This document shows, piece after piece, positions 1 through 8,318 of a stretch of DNA of 64,000 nucleotides (position 1 is its first letter; each line of letters begins with the position of its first letter). The notes under the pieces are model-generated. The model ran no database searches. It saw only the letters and a program-made list of their open reading frames with translations, and was not told the origin of the DNA. The stretch comes from Bacillaceae bacterium. Its GTDB lineage: Bacteria; Bacillota; Bacilli; Bacillales; Alkalibacillaceae. Location: positions 1 to 64,000 of the forward strand of contig JACDOD010000001.1 in the NCBI GenBank assembly GCA_017656265.1, written 5' to 3'. The position numbers and the translations under genes were made by a program.

Positions 1-54
1 CCGTACGCACGGTGGTGTGAGAGGACGGGGGTTAGCCACCCCCTCCTACTCGAT
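1..54 (+). mobile_element. 3' end of a group II intron (domains V-VI)
   Basis: The first bases fit the 3' half of intron domain V, followed by a clear domain VI hairpin. GAG 19-21 pairs with CTC 49-51, AGGA 22-25 with TCCT 44-47 and GGGGG 27-31 with CCCCC 39-43, leaving A48 bulged. A bulged A 7-8 nt from the 3' splice site is the hallmark branch point, which puts the intron end at about 54 (..CTACTCGAT). The rest of the intron, including any reverse transcriptase gene, lies before the window. It is antisense to yqhP, so it could not be spliced from the yqhP transcript. Identification is by secondary structure and remembered similarity to bacterial introns; the exact 3' splice site may differ by a base or two. 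Confidence 0.75.
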
Positions 55-400
55 TTTTGCTTCTTTTCCCGTCAATCACCTTGAGATGGGGAGGATTGGG
101 CCGTGGACGGTTTAACGGACTGGGTTTATGTTTGTTTTTCGGTGCGGTGGCTTTTTTCCTTATGCTAGCTCCGTATTTTTTTCGGGATTGCTTCACCGCT
201 TTTTTATACTTTGATGACAGTGAACTGGTTCTGGGTCTGATGAATAAGAAATAAAGCACAGCAAACACTAATCCAATAAATAACGCAGTCATCAACAAAC
301 TTTTCAACAGATCAGTGGTCTTAAAGATTAATTGATGCACGAATCCAAAAGAAGCCAGGCCGATGAGCAATAAAATGAACAGGGGGAATTTTCGAAACAT
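32..400 (-). CDS. yqhP: YqhP/SA1362-family small membrane protein, C-terminus altered by the intron
   Basis: A 122-residue protein with two hydrophobic segments (about residues 5-24 and 33-52) followed by a long basic, proline-rich tail. This matches the YqhP/SA1362 family, which sits at this place next to yqhR-aroQ in Bacillus; its function is unknown. The start at 400 is chosen because GAAAGGAGG lies 7-8 nt upstream; an ATG eight codons earlier lacks such a site. The stop codon (32-34) and last seven codons (N-R-V-G-G-G-G) are read from the group II intron on the other strand, so the native C-terminus has been displaced. The core is intact and the protein may still work. Confidence 0.75.
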   Translation of the reverse strand: MFRKFPLFILLLIGLASFGFVHQLIFKTTDLLKSLLMTALFIGLVFAVLYFLFIRPRTSSLSSKYKKAVKQSRKKYGASIRKKATAPKNKHKPSPLNRPRPNPPHLKVIDGKRSKNRVGGGG

Positions 401-753
401 AAGGAACCTCCTTTCAAAACCCAATCAAAAAGACCTTATTACAATAGTATTAGTGGGTTTGCAGGTAAATTTGACTTTTGATTAGTATCAGGTTGAATAA
501 ATCTGCTGCTCCATTTTCAACATTCCATCATGTTCAGGGTATGATCCTGTTTTAAATGAAATTTTTGTTATATTAGATTCTTCCCGAATCGGTAGAAAAA
601 TATTCAAATTCATAAAGGACATGAGTCCCGGATCAAAAATTAGTGCTATTTCTTTTATTTTACTAGAATTTTCACATAACGTACATAAAATTCAACTCAG
701 CAAGGATTAGTTATGAAAAATTGGATACGTTATAAAACAGGAGGTGTTTTGAT
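401..753. other. Intergenic region between divergent yqhP and yqhR
   Basis: About 350 bases of A+T-rich sequence between divergent genes. In B. subtilis yqhQ lies between yqhP and yqhR; no reading frame resembling that roughly 300-residue protein is here. Ribosome binding sites for both flanking genes are at the edges. I see no RNA gene, repeat or convincing promoter. Confidence 0.5.
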
Positions 754-1290
754 ATGAGTGACAAACAAAATCCAAACTATGAACAAAATCAGGATGAGCA
801 TCCGATGTCCGTCTTGCAAAAGGCATTGCTTACAGGTTTTGTCGGAGGAATTTTCTGGGGAGGACTCGGGTCTCTTGCCTATTTTTTTAATTTCACCACC
901 ATTTCGCATTCCAGTTTTATATTGCGTTCATTTATTATTGCTCCCTGGACCAGTGGGCTTTTGGGGGAATTAATCAGCCTGGTTCTTTTAGGTCTTTTTT
1001 CGATGGGTGCATCTTTTATATATTATATTTTATTACGACGTATGAATGGTATGATGCCAGGAATTGTTTTTGGGATTGGATTATGGTTTTTGATGATGTT
1101 TTTTTTAAATCCGATCTTTCCTGCTGTTCCCCTGATCGGCGAAATGAATTCAACGACCATTGTTACAACCGTTTGCCAATACATTCTATTTGGTGCATTT
1201 ATCGGTTATTCAATTTCTTATGAATATCATAAAGAAGATGATCCCCAGATTGAGAGAGGAAATGCCCCACAAAACGGAGAAAGAATATGA
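754..1290 (+). CDS. yqhR: YqhR family conserved membrane protein
   Basis: A 178-residue integral membrane protein with about four membrane segments (roughly 24-45, 66-93, 100-121 and 134-156) and hydrophilic ends. The N-terminal 20 residues are rich in N, Q, D and E. It matches YqhR by topology and by position directly before aroQ. The role is unknown; the family is largely confined to spore formers. The start is set by CAGGAGGTG nine bases upstream. The gap to aroQ is 44 nt, so cotranscription is likely. Confidence 0.75.
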   Translation: MSDKQNPNYEQNQDEHPMSVLQKALLTGFVGGIFWGGLGSLAYFFNFTTISHSSFILRSFIIAPWTSGLLGELISLVLLGLFSMGASFIYYILLRRMNGMMPGIVFGIGLWFLMMFFLNPIFPAVPLIGEMNSTTIVTTVCQYILFGAFIGYSISYEYHKEDDPQIERGNAPQNGERI

Positions 1291-1334
1291 TAAACTAATA
1301 ATTGTTACTTTAATCACGGCTGAGGGAGAGGTTT

Positions 1335-1766
1335 ATGAAGCGTTTACTTCTTTTAAATGGTCCAAATTTAAATTTATTAGGGAAGAGAGAACCGGATGTC
1401 TATGGACATACCACACTATCTTCCATCGTAGAAGAGCTGAAAATTTATGTGAAGAAAAGGCAATGGGAACTGGATGCATTTCAGTCCAACCATGAAGGGG
1501 AGCTAATTGATCGCATTCACCAGAGTGATGGAAAATATAAAGGGATTATCTTTAATCCCGGGGGATACACCCACACAAGTGTGGCATTAAGAGATGCCAT
1601 AAGTTCAGTGGATGTTCCTGTTATTGAAGTGCATTTGTCCAATGTGTATCAGCGGGAATCATTCCGCCATAAGTCCTTGCTTGCTCCAGTTTGTCGGGGC
1701 CAAATTTCCGGCCTTGGGGCTAAAGGATATTTTTTGGCGGCTCAGGCTTTAATGGAAGAAGAGTAA
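1335..1766 (+). CDS. aroQ: Type II 3-dehydroquinate dehydratase
   Basis: A 143-residue protein of normal length for type II dehydroquinase, which dehydrates 3-dehydroquinate to 3-dehydroshikimate in the shikimate pathway by a trans elimination, as a cytoplasmic dodecamer. The N-terminal LLNGPNLNLLGKREP motif, the active-site tyrosine in VYGHTTL, the FNPGGYTHTSVALRDA loop and the catalytic histidine in EVHLSN are all present. The ribosome site GAGGGAGAGG precedes the ATG. It is followed after 16 nt by yqhT, as in B. subtilis (yqhS-yqhT). Confidence 0.95.
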   Translation: MKRLLLLNGPNLNLLGKREPDVYGHTTLSSIVEELKIYVKKRQWELDAFQSNHEGELIDRIHQSDGKYKGIIFNPGGYTHTSVALRDAISSVDVPVIEVHLSNVYQRESFRHKSLLAPVCRGQISGLGAKGYFLAAQALMEEE

Positions 1767-1782
1767 AGAAAGGGTGCTTTAA

Positions 1783-2847
1783 ATGGAGAAACTGGGAAAA
1801 TTACGCAGTTTACTAAAGGAGCAAAACTTAGATGGTCTGATGATTACAAGTGCCAAAAACCGTCGTTATATGACCGGTTTTACGGGTACAGCTGGAATTG
1901 TCCTTATCACTGCTGAGGATGCGCTTTTCATTACAGACTTCAGATACACTGAACAGGCGAATGACCAGGCAAAAGGATATCAGGTTATTGAACACCAGGG
2001 ACCGATTGAAAAGGAAGTGGTTAACCAGATTCGGCATCTTGGACTAAAACGCATTGGTTTTGAAAAAGAGCATTTGACTTTTGATACATATGAAACATAT
2101 CATCAGCTGTTAACAGCAGAAGAATTGGTTCCTGTCTCCGGTCTGGTGGAAAATTTGCGCTTGATTAAGTCAAAAGATGAGATTAAGATATTAAAGGAAG
2201 CTTGTGAAATTGCCGATGCAGCATTTGAACACATTCTTTCCTATATAAAACCAGGTGTAAAAGAAATAGATATTGCCAATGAACTTGAGTTTTATATGAG
2301 GAAAAAAGGTGCTTCATCCTCTTCCTTTGATATTATTGTTGCGTCTGGTTATCGTTCTGCACTGCCTCACGGTGTTGCATCAGAGAAGTCCATTGAGAAT
2401 GGAGAACTGGTAACACTGGACTTTGGTGCTTATTATAAGGGGTATTGTTCTGATATTACCCGTACGGTCGCTGTCGGTGAGATCAGTGACGAGCTCAGGA
2501 AAATTTATGACATTGTGTTACAGGCACAGCTTCGGGGTATGGAAGGGCTAAAGGCTGGCATAACATCAAAACAGGCAGATGATTTGACTCGGGATTATAT
2601 TAAAGAACAGGGTTATGGAAATTACTTCGGTCATTCAACCGGACACGGAATTGGGCTGGATGTGCATGAAGGACCGAGCCTGTCATTCCGTTCAGAACAA
2701 GTGCTCAAACCGGGAATGGTAGTGACTGTTGAACCGGGTATTTATGTGCCAGATGTGGGTGGATGCCGGATCGAGGATGATGCTGTGATTACGGAGGATG
2801 GCAATGAACGGCTGACTAAATCCACCAAAGAATTAATTACTTTGTAA
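1783..2847 (+). CDS. yqhT: M24-family Xaa-Pro aminopeptidase/dipeptidase
   Basis: A 354-residue metallopeptidase. The N-terminal creatinase-like domain (about 1-125) is followed by a pita-bread catalytic domain. Metal ligands are visible: the two Asp in [17 protein letters not shown], the His in [16 protein letters not shown], and the two Glu in [20 protein letters not shown]. It cleaves the bond between an N-terminal residue and proline and is cytoplasmic (no signal peptide). It lies between aroQ and efp, as in B. subtilis. The physiological substrate is not known. Confidence 0.9.
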   Translation: MEKLGKLRSLLKEQNLDGLMITSAKNRRYMTGFTGTAGIVLITAEDALFITDFRYTEQANDQAKGYQVIEHQGPIEKEVVNQIRHLGLKRIGFEKEHLTFDTYETYHQLLTAEELVPVSGLVENLRLIKSKDEIKILKEACEIADAAFEHILSYIKPGVKEIDIANELEFYMRKKGASSSSFDIIVASGYRSALPHGVASEKSIENGELVTLDFGAYYKGYCSDITRTVAVGEISDELRKIYDIVLQAQLRGMEGLKAGITSKQADDLTRDYIKEQGYGNYFGHSTGHGIGLDVHEGPSLSFRSEQVLKPGMVVTVEPGIYVPDVGGCRIEDDAVITEDGNERLTKSTKELITL

Positions 2848-2869
2848 TGTATTGAAGGAGGAACTGAAA

Positions 2870-3427
2870 ATGATTTCTGTGAATGATTTCCGTACAGGTT
2901 TAACGATTGAACTGGATGGGGACATTTATCAAGTAATGGAGTTTCAGCATGTTAAACCAGGAAAAGGGGCTGCATTTGTCCGTTCTAAGTTACGCAACCT
3001 GCGTTCCGGCGTAATTCAGGAAAAAACATTCCGAGCAGGTGAAAAAGTAAGCCGTGCCCACCTGGAGAAAAAGCATATGCAATATCTGTACGCTTCCGGT
3101 GACAGCCATATTTTTATGGATAATGAAACCTTTGAACAGTTAGAACTGCCGGCTGCTCAAATCCAGCATGAACTGAAATTCTTAAAGGAAAATATGGAAG
3201 TTGGTGTGCTGGTTTACCAGGGTGAAACCATTGGGGTAGAACTCCCTAATACGGTTGAACTTCAAGTGACTGAAACTGAACCAGGCATCAAAGGGGATAC
3301 AGCCAGCGGCGGATCTAAACCGGCTACTCTGGAAACAGGTCTGGTTGTACAGGTTCCTTTCTTTGTCAACGAAAGAGATACGCTGGTAATCAGCACCAGT
3401 GACGGAAAATATGTTTCAAGAGCGTAA
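2870..3427 (+). CDS. efp: Translation elongation factor P
   Basis: A 185-residue EF-P, which rescues ribosomes stalled at consecutive prolines. All three domains are intact, and the tip loop is [10 protein letters not shown] with Lys32 at the position modified in Bacillus EF-P. The C-terminal [16 protein letters not shown] signature is present. The start at ATG 2870 (MISVNDF) is chosen over the in-frame TTG at 2852 because the AAGGAGG ribosome site lies between them. It is 22 nt after yqhT and ends at a strong terminator. Confidence 0.97.
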   Translation: MISVNDFRTGLTIELDGDIYQVMEFQHVKPGKGAAFVRSKLRNLRSGVIQEKTFRAGEKVSRAHLEKKHMQYLYASGDSHIFMDNETFEQLELPAAQIQHELKFLKENMEVGVLVYQGETIGVELPNTVELQVTETEPGIKGDTASGGSKPATLETGLVVQVPFFVNERDTLVISTSDGKYVSRA

Positions 3428-3438
3428 ATAGATTATAG

Positions 3439-3477
3439 AGTCCTTGCTTAGCTTTCATGTTAAGCAGGGACTTTTTT
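3439..3477 (+). terminator. Rho-independent terminator after efp
   Basis: AGTCCTTGCTTA (3439-3450) pairs with TAAGCAGGGACT (3461-3472), with one T opposite G, and is followed by a run of T. It ends the yqhR/aroQ-yqhT-efp unit. Confidence 0.9.
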
Positions 3478-3525
3478 GTTGTTTAGGACATTATAAAATT
3501 CAGTGGATGTGGATAACTTTGTGTT

Positions 3526-3627
3526 TGTCCAGCTCCAGCGCCCATCGGCCCCCTGCGGCTCAGGCAGCCTCCTCGGTGGTCCTCCAGCCGTTTTCGGGGC
3601 TAAGCGGGCGCTTCCGCTTTTCTTGTT
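3526..3627 (+). repeat. GC-rich interspersed repeat, copy 1
   Basis: Starts TTGTCCAGCTCCAGCGCCCA, has a shared core CCTCCAGCCGTTTTCGGGGC and ends GCGCTTCCGCTTTTCTT. It is much richer in G+C than its surroundings. A second, clearly homologous copy lies at 37691-37808. Similar CCAGC...GCGCTT...GCTTTTC elements are common in intergenic regions of Bacillaceae genomes (general knowledge). It sits between efp and spoIIIAA. An 82-codon reading frame through it is not a gene. Confidence 0.8.
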
Positions 3628-3713
3628 TTCGTACCTGCTTTAACCGCGTAAATGAAATCTGCCTTCACCTGATTCCTTTTCATCCTTCATAGTGTTTTTT
3701 CTTTCATCCTCCG

Positions 3714-3743
3714 GTCATAATTTGTCCATCTCTCTCATAGATT
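3714..3743 (+). promoter_or_regulatory. Putative sigma-E promoter of spoIIIA
   Basis: GTCATAATT (3714-3722), 13 bases, then CATAGATT (3736-3743). This resembles the sigma-E pattern (about TCATATT, then CATACANT at 13-15 bases) and sits 37 nt before spoIIIAA. In B. subtilis this operon is sigma-E dependent in the mother cell. Confidence 0.55.
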
Positions 3744-3779
3744 GAAAGTAACAAAGCATATGATAGAGGAGATAGAAAA

Positions 3780-4757
3780 TTGGAAGACCTATTATCCATT
3801 TTCCCGCCTCATCTTAAAGAACAAATGATCAGGCATGTAAAAAAGTGGGATTCCATAGAAGAAATCCGTATCCGGGTGAATCGGCCTGTCGAAATTGCTT
3901 TTTCTGACTGCAATCAATTGCTGCATCATGTTATTCCGGATGAAAAAGATAGCCTATTTATTATGAATCAGCTCAGTCAGCATTCCATCTATAGAATGGA
4001 AGAAGAACTTCGGCAGGGGTATATCACCCTAAAAGGCGGTCATCGTGTCGGATTAGCGGGAAAAGTCAATTTAGAGGGAGGACGGGTTAAGAACATCCGC
4101 TATTTCTCTTCCTTTAATATACGTATTGCCCGTCCTGTCCCGGATGCAGCTGTTCCTTATCTTGACACCATTTATCAGAACCAAAGGGTCTGCAATACAC
4201 TTCTGATTGGGCCGCCAAAATGCGGTAAGACGACATTTTTACGGGATTTAACCCGGATCATCAGCAATGGAACCCAAAGCTATCCATCTAAAAAAGTGGG
4301 TGTCATTGATGAAAGATCAGAAATTGCAGCATGCAAAAATGGAATTCCTCAACAGGATGTGGGGCTAAGAACTGATGTGATGGATGCTTGCCCTAAAGCA
4401 GAAGGAATGATGATGATGATCCGCTCGATGTCGCCGGAAGTTCTCGTAGTTGATGAGATCGGAAGCAGTCAGGATGTACAAGCAGTCATGGAAGCCCTGC
4501 ATGCCGGAGTCAGTGTGATTGCAACGGTCCATGGAGATCATTTTCATTCCATTAAAAATCGACCATCATTGCAGCCATTATTTCATCATCAGGCCATGCA
4601 AAGGTTTATCGTTTTTTCAAACATTCCCAAACCCGGAACGGTCATCGAAGTCTTGAATGAGATGGGACAACCTCTTAACCATAATGTGAGGAGAAATGAA
4701 CATGAAACTACTCGGGGCCATTCTATTGCTGTGCGCTACAACGTGGGTCGGCTTTGA
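3780..4757 (+). CDS. spoIIIAA: Stage III sporulation protein AA, secretion-type ATPase
   Basis: A 325-residue P-loop ATPase of the VirB11/GspE type, thought to power the SpoIIIA-SpoIIQ channel from the mother-cell side during engulfment. The Walker A motif GPPKCGKTT and Walker B VLVVDEIG are intact, with downstream TVHGDHF. The start is TTG 3780, behind AGAGGAGATAG. The C-terminus runs about 18 residues past the B. subtilis length and overlaps spoIIIAB by 56 nt in another frame. First gene of the eight-gene operon. Confidence 0.93.
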   Translation: MEDLLSIFPPHLKEQMIRHVKKWDSIEEIRIRVNRPVEIAFSDCNQLLHHVIPDEKDSLFIMNQLSQHSIYRMEEELRQGYITLKGGHRVGLAGKVNLEGGRVKNIRYFSSFNIRIARPVPDAAVPYLDTIYQNQRVCNTLLIGPPKCGKTTFLRDLTRIISNGTQSYPSKKVGVIDERSEIAACKNGIPQQDVGLRTDVMDACPKAEGMMMMIRSMSPEVLVVDEIGSSQDVQAVMEALHAGVSVIATVHGDHFHSIKNRPSLQPLFHHQAMQRFIVFSNIPKPGTVIEVLNEMGQPLNHNVRRNEHETTRGHSIAVRYNVGRL

Positions 4758-5214
4758 TGTTTCTTCGAGGCTGTCCAATCGCCCAAAACAAATTAGACAA
4801 CTAAAAAATGCCCTTCAAGTCATGGAAGCGGAAATTGTTTATGGACAAAGTCCCCTGTTTGAAGTGTGTTATCGCCTGTCAAGGCAGCTTCCAGATCCGC
4901 TGAGATTATTCTTTGAGCGATTATATCACAGACTGGCTAAATGTCATGGGGACTTTTATGAAATCTGGAAGGAAGAGCTTGAGAGGTTCTGGCCGGTATC
5001 TTCGATGAAACAAAACGAAAAAGAAATCATGGATCAATTTGGGAAAACCCTTGGCCAGCATGACTTTAAGCAGCAGCAGAAACAGATTTATCTTGCAATA
5101 TCTCATCTGGACCGGGAGTTAAAAAATGCAGAAGATGAAATGTACCGCTTCAGCAAAATGGCAAAGAGCCTGGGGGTTTTAGTCGGGCTGTTCTTTGTTC
5201 TTTTGTTCATATAG
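4702..5214 (+). CDS. spoIIIAB: Stage III sporulation protein AB
   Basis: A 170-residue protein, GspF-like, with an N-terminal hydrophobic segment (KLLGAILLLCATTWVGF) and a C-terminal one (LGVLVGLFFVLLFI) around a soluble helical middle. It carries the family's RPKQIRQLKNALQVMEAEI stretch. Two in-frame ATGs compete: 4696 sits only 2-3 nt from the GTGAGGAG site, so 4702 (MKLLGA) is preferred and matches the B. subtilis N-terminus. Part of the feeding-tube complex across the double membrane. Confidence 0.9.
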   Translation: MKLLGAILLLCATTWVGFDVSSRLSNRPKQIRQLKNALQVMEAEIVYGQSPLFEVCYRLSRQLPDPLRLFFERLYHRLAKCHGDFYEIWKEELERFWPVSSMKQNEKEIMDQFGKTLGQHDFKQQQKQIYLAISHLDRELKNAEDEMYRFSKMAKSLGVLVGLFFVLLFI

Positions 5215-5235
5215 GTTATGAAAGGGGATCAGAAC

Positions 5236-5439
5236 ATGATCGTTGATGCCTCTCTGCTATTTCAAATTGCTGGGATAGGGATAGTAGTAGCGATGATTCA
5301 TACTGTTTTAAAACAGATGGGGAAAGAAGATCTGGCACATTGGGCTACCCTCATCGGATTTATTATTGTTCTGTTTATCGTCATCGAAAATCTGGCAGAA
5401 CTGTTCCAGCAGATCAAATCGGTATTTTTATTCCAGTGA
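5236..5439 (+). CDS. spoIIIAC: Stage III sporulation protein AC
   Basis: A 67-residue protein with two membrane segments (about LLFQIAGIGIVVAMIHTVL and TLIGFIIVLFIVI), matching the small SpoIIIAC subunit. The start at 5236 follows AAAGGGGATC and gives the family length; an upstream ATG at 5218 overlaps that ribosome site. It ends VFLFQ, like its B. subtilis counterpart. Operon position between AB and AD. Confidence 0.9.
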   Translation: MIVDASLLFQIAGIGIVVAMIHTVLKQMGKEDLAHWATLIGFIIVLFIVIENLAELFQQIKSVFLFQ

Positions 5440-5457
5440 CGGGAGGAGGGGGATCAG

Positions 5458-5847
5458 TTGGACTTTTTTCAGCTCGTTTCCTTTGCTTTAATCGCAAGCA
5501 TTTTAGTCATCATTGTCAAAGAACAACAGTCATCCATCGCTTTCTTCCTCGTCCTGTTAACCGGAATCATTATTTTTCTCGTTCTCATTCAGTATATTTC
5601 CGAGATTTTTCGGATGATTACCTATGTAACAACCAAAGCCAACCTGAATTTTATGTATGTGGAAACGATTTTAAAAATTATTGGCATTGCCTATATAGCT
5701 GAATTTGGAGCACAGATGACAAGGGATGCAGGGCTGGGTTCATTAGCAGCGAAAATCGAACTGGCAGGAAAAGTATTTATTCTTCTTCTGGCTATTCCGA
5801 TTATCACTTCAGTCATTGAAACCGTTTTGAACTTTATACCAGTGTAA
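5458..5847 (+). CDS. spoIIIAD: Stage III sporulation protein AD
   Basis: A 129-residue membrane protein with three to four hydrophobic stretches and the conserved NFMYVETILKIIGIAYIAEFGAQ region (written in two overlapping parts: NFMYVETILKII and IAYIAEFGAQMTRDAG). The start is TTG 5458 behind GGGAGGAGGGGG. Paralogous to the membrane part of SpoIIIAC; both belong to the SpoIIIA complex. Confidence 0.92.
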   Translation: MDFFQLVSFALIASILVIIVKEQQSSIAFFLVLLTGIIIFLVLIQYISEIFRMITYVTTKANLNFMYVETILKIIGIAYIAEFGAQMTRDAGLGSLAAKIELAGKVFILLLAIPIITSVIETVLNFIPV

Positions 5848-5870
5848 TTTAAAAGAAGGGAGCCAATCCT

Positions 5871-7049
5871 GTGAATCAACGAAATAAAATCACATTCTGT
5901 CTTGCTCTCTTGATTAGCTTCCTTGCTGCTCCAGCTCTCAGTTATGCAAATGATGTGACACCGGTTCAATGGGCGGAAGACCAGCTAAACACAAATACAT
6001 TCTCAGAAATTCATCAATACTGGAATCAGCTGTCAAGGGAATATGGGGAATATTTGCCGGATATATCGGATAAGAACCTGTCAGATCTGGTAAAGGATAC
6101 ATCTCCTTTATCCATTCAGGAATGGTTAAAAGGTATTTTAAAATATCTTTTTTATGAACTGGTTGTCAATGGAAAGCTGTTAGGGTCGCTGATCTTTTTG
6201 ACTCTGTTCAGCGTTATCCTGCAAACGGTTCAGAATGCATTTGAATCTCATACCGTAAATAAAGTCGCCTATGCTGTTGTTTATTTAATATTAATTACTC
6301 TGGCTCTAAATAGTTTCAGGCTGGCTGTTTCTTATACAAATGAAGCAATTGGGACGATGTCTCATTTTATGATTTCCCTGATCCCGCTGATATTGAGTTT
6401 AATGGCTGCCCTTGGGAATGTTATATCTGTGGCATTTTTTCATCCGGTCATCATTTTTTTGATACATGTCAGCGGTGTATTAATCGAAAAAATAGTGCTG
6501 CCGCTGTTTTTTCTATCAGCTTTGCTGCATATTGTCAGCAGCCTATCCGAACAATTAAAGGCTACACAGCTTGCCAATCTATTAAAAAATGCTGGACTGG
6601 CACTTCTTGGATTTTTTCTCACCGTCTTTTTAGGAGCTGTATCCCTTCAGGGGGCCCAGAGTGCTGTACAGGACGGGATCGCAATTAAAACTGCAAAATT
6701 TGTGACAGGAAATTTTATTCCTGTTGTAGGACGAATGTTTACGGATGCAGCAGATACGGTTCTATCAGCTTCCCTGCTGCTGAAAAATACAGTTGGAATG
6801 GTTGGTGTTGTCATTGTACTGGGAATAGCTTTATTTCCAGCCATTAAGGTCTTTGTGCTTGCCATTATCTATAAATTGGCTGCAGCCATTATGCAGCCAA
6901 TTGGGGACGGGCCGGTGATCAAGACCCTTGATCTGATGAGCAAACATATTTTATATATATTTGCATCATTATTGGTAGTAACCATCATGTTTTTTCTCGC
7001 CATTGTGATTCTGGTAGCTGCAAGCAATTTGACATTGATGATTCGCTAG
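5871..7049 (+). CDS. spoIIIAE: Stage III sporulation protein AE
   Basis: A 392-residue polytopic membrane protein with an N-terminal signal peptide (residues about 1-26, ending SYA), an extracytoplasmic helical stretch to about residue 85, and then seven or so membrane segments. In B. subtilis it is the largest membrane subunit of the channel complex. The start is GTG 5871 after GAAGGGAG. The QPIGDGPVIKTLD region near residue 345 is the conserved family segment. Confidence 0.92.
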   Translation: MNQRNKITFCLALLISFLAAPALSYANDVTPVQWAEDQLNTNTFSEIHQYWNQLSREYGEYLPDISDKNLSDLVKDTSPLSIQEWLKGILKYLFYELVVNGKLLGSLIFLTLFSVILQTVQNAFESHTVNKVAYAVVYLILITLALNSFRLAVSYTNEAIGTMSHFMISLIPLILSLMAALGNVISVAFFHPVIIFLIHVSGVLIEKIVLPLFFLSALLHIVSSLSEQLKATQLANLLKNAGLALLGFFLTVFLGAVSLQGAQSAVQDGIAIKTAKFVTGNFIPVVGRMFTDAADTVLSASLLLKNTVGMVGVVIVLGIALFPAIKVFVLAIIYKLAAAIMQPIGDGPVIKTLDLMSKHILYIFASLLVVTIMFFLAIVILVAASNLTLMIR

Positions 7050-7062
7050 GGGGAAACAAAAG

Positions 7063-7680
7063 TTGGCATGGCTCAATGAATGGGTTGCACAAATCATTTT
7101 ATTTTTGCTGGTTGCCATCATCATGGATTTAATTCTTCCGCAGACATCGATGAAAAAATATATTAAATTTGTGACGGGTCTGATTTTAATGATGATTTTT
7201 CTGCAGCCAGTCTTTCAACTTTTTCAGGTAAATATGACTTCGATCATGGAAGACGAATGGAAAATCTATGAAGATCAGAAAACAGCTGGGGTAAAAAATC
7301 AAATTGAAATCAAGAAAAAAGAAATACAAGCCTCCCAGCGTGCATATATATTAAACCAGATAGCTGTCCAACTCAAAAATCAAGCAGAAGGGGAGTTGAT
7401 AAATCAGTTTGGAGTCATGATATCAGATATTCAATTTGAATTCTCTAATGAAACCATTCAAAGTCTGGATCAATTACAAATGATCCATGTCACCTTAAAA
7501 CCTTATGAAGAACAGGGTGTGACAGCTGTTGAAGAAATCTCGATTGAACTGGATGAGCCCCCTGAGAGAAGTCAGGTTGATTTGGGTAGGATTGGAGAAT
7601 TGTTATCCTCCTTCTGGGAAGTAGAACTAGACAAGCTAAACCTTATTTGGGAAGGAGGGGAAAAGCATGGATTTTCATAA
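7063..7680 (+). CDS. spoIIIAF: Stage III sporulation protein AF
   Basis: A 205-residue protein with two N-terminal membrane helices (about 8-25 and 34-52), then a soluble domain thought to form a ring-building fold in the space between the two membranes. The start is TTG 7063 (MAWLNEW) after a GGGGGAAA site. It overlaps spoIIIAG by 14 nt, indicating translational coupling. Confidence 0.88.
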   Translation: MAWLNEWVAQIILFLLVAIIMDLILPQTSMKKYIKFVTGLILMMIFLQPVFQLFQVNMTSIMEDEWKIYEDQKTAGVKNQIEIKKKEIQASQRAYILNQIAVQLKNQAEGELINQFGVMISDIQFEFSNETIQSLDQLQMIHVTLKPYEEQGVTAVEEISIELDEPPERSQVDLGRIGELLSSFWEVELDKLNLIWEGGEKHGFS

Positions 7681-8299
7681 GCTGTGGTCGCGTTTTAAGT
7701 TCAAAAACGATGAAGGAAAGCCGACAAAATTGGCTTACATGACGTTAATTGGTCTCCTTGGGCTTCTATTTTTGATAGCCGGCAATTTTTTTCAGCAGGA
7801 TGAAACAGTGCAGGATTCTCCGCTGTTTACTGAGGATCAGCCTCTTGCCCAGCCTGACCAGGAAACATTTTCGCAAAAAGGAGACGGCAATGAACAGATC
7901 ATTTCTGAGATGGAAGAAGTGTTTGAGAAAGAATTGAAAGAAATTCTTGAAAAGATTGAGGGAGTTTCCCAGGTGGATGTGATGGTAAATCTGGATGCAA
8001 CCAAATTAAAAATCTATGAAAAAAACACCATAGTTGGGAAACAGACCACCAATGAAACGGACCAAAAAGGCGGCAAAAGACAGATTGAAGACTACTCACA
8101 GGAGGAGCAGACCGTAATTATTCGCAATCAAAATCAGGAAATGCCGCTCTTAATCCAGACCAAAAAGCCGGCTGTTCGAGGCGTGCTGATTGTCGCCCGG
8201 GGAGCGGAAAATATTCAGATTAAAAAACGAATTGTCGAAGCTGTATCCAGTGTTCTGGATGCACCTACTCACAGAATTTCAGTCATGCCAAAAGATTAA
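7667..8299 (+). CDS. spoIIIAG: Stage III sporulation protein AG
   Basis: A 210-residue protein with one membrane segment (about 26-42) and a long extracytoplasmic part ending in the ring-building domain (VRGVLIVARGAEN...IVEAVSSVLDAPTHRISVMPK). In B. subtilis SpoIIIAG forms a large oligomeric ring. The acidic linker around residues 50-90 is low complexity. GGAAGGAGGGG precedes the ATG. Confidence 0.92.
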   Translation: MDFHKLWSRFKFKNDEGKPTKLAYMTLIGLLGLLFLIAGNFFQQDETVQDSPLFTEDQPLAQPDQETFSQKGDGNEQIISEMEEVFEKELKEILEKIEGVSQVDVMVNLDATKLKIYEKNTIVGKQTTNETDQKGGKRQIEDYSQEEQTVIIRNQNQEMPLLIQTKKPAVRGVLIVARGAENIQIKKRIVEAVSSVLDAPTHRISVMPKD

Positions 8300-8318
8300 A
8301 AGGAGGAGATGTGTTTTG

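Noticed and set aside
3444-3692. 82-codon frame through repeat copy 1
   Set aside because: Begins inside the efp terminator and crosses a repeat; no ribosome site.
5340-5702. 120-codon plus-strand frame spanning spoIIIAC and spoIIIAD
   Set aside because: Shifted frame across two real genes, each with its own ribosome site and family match.
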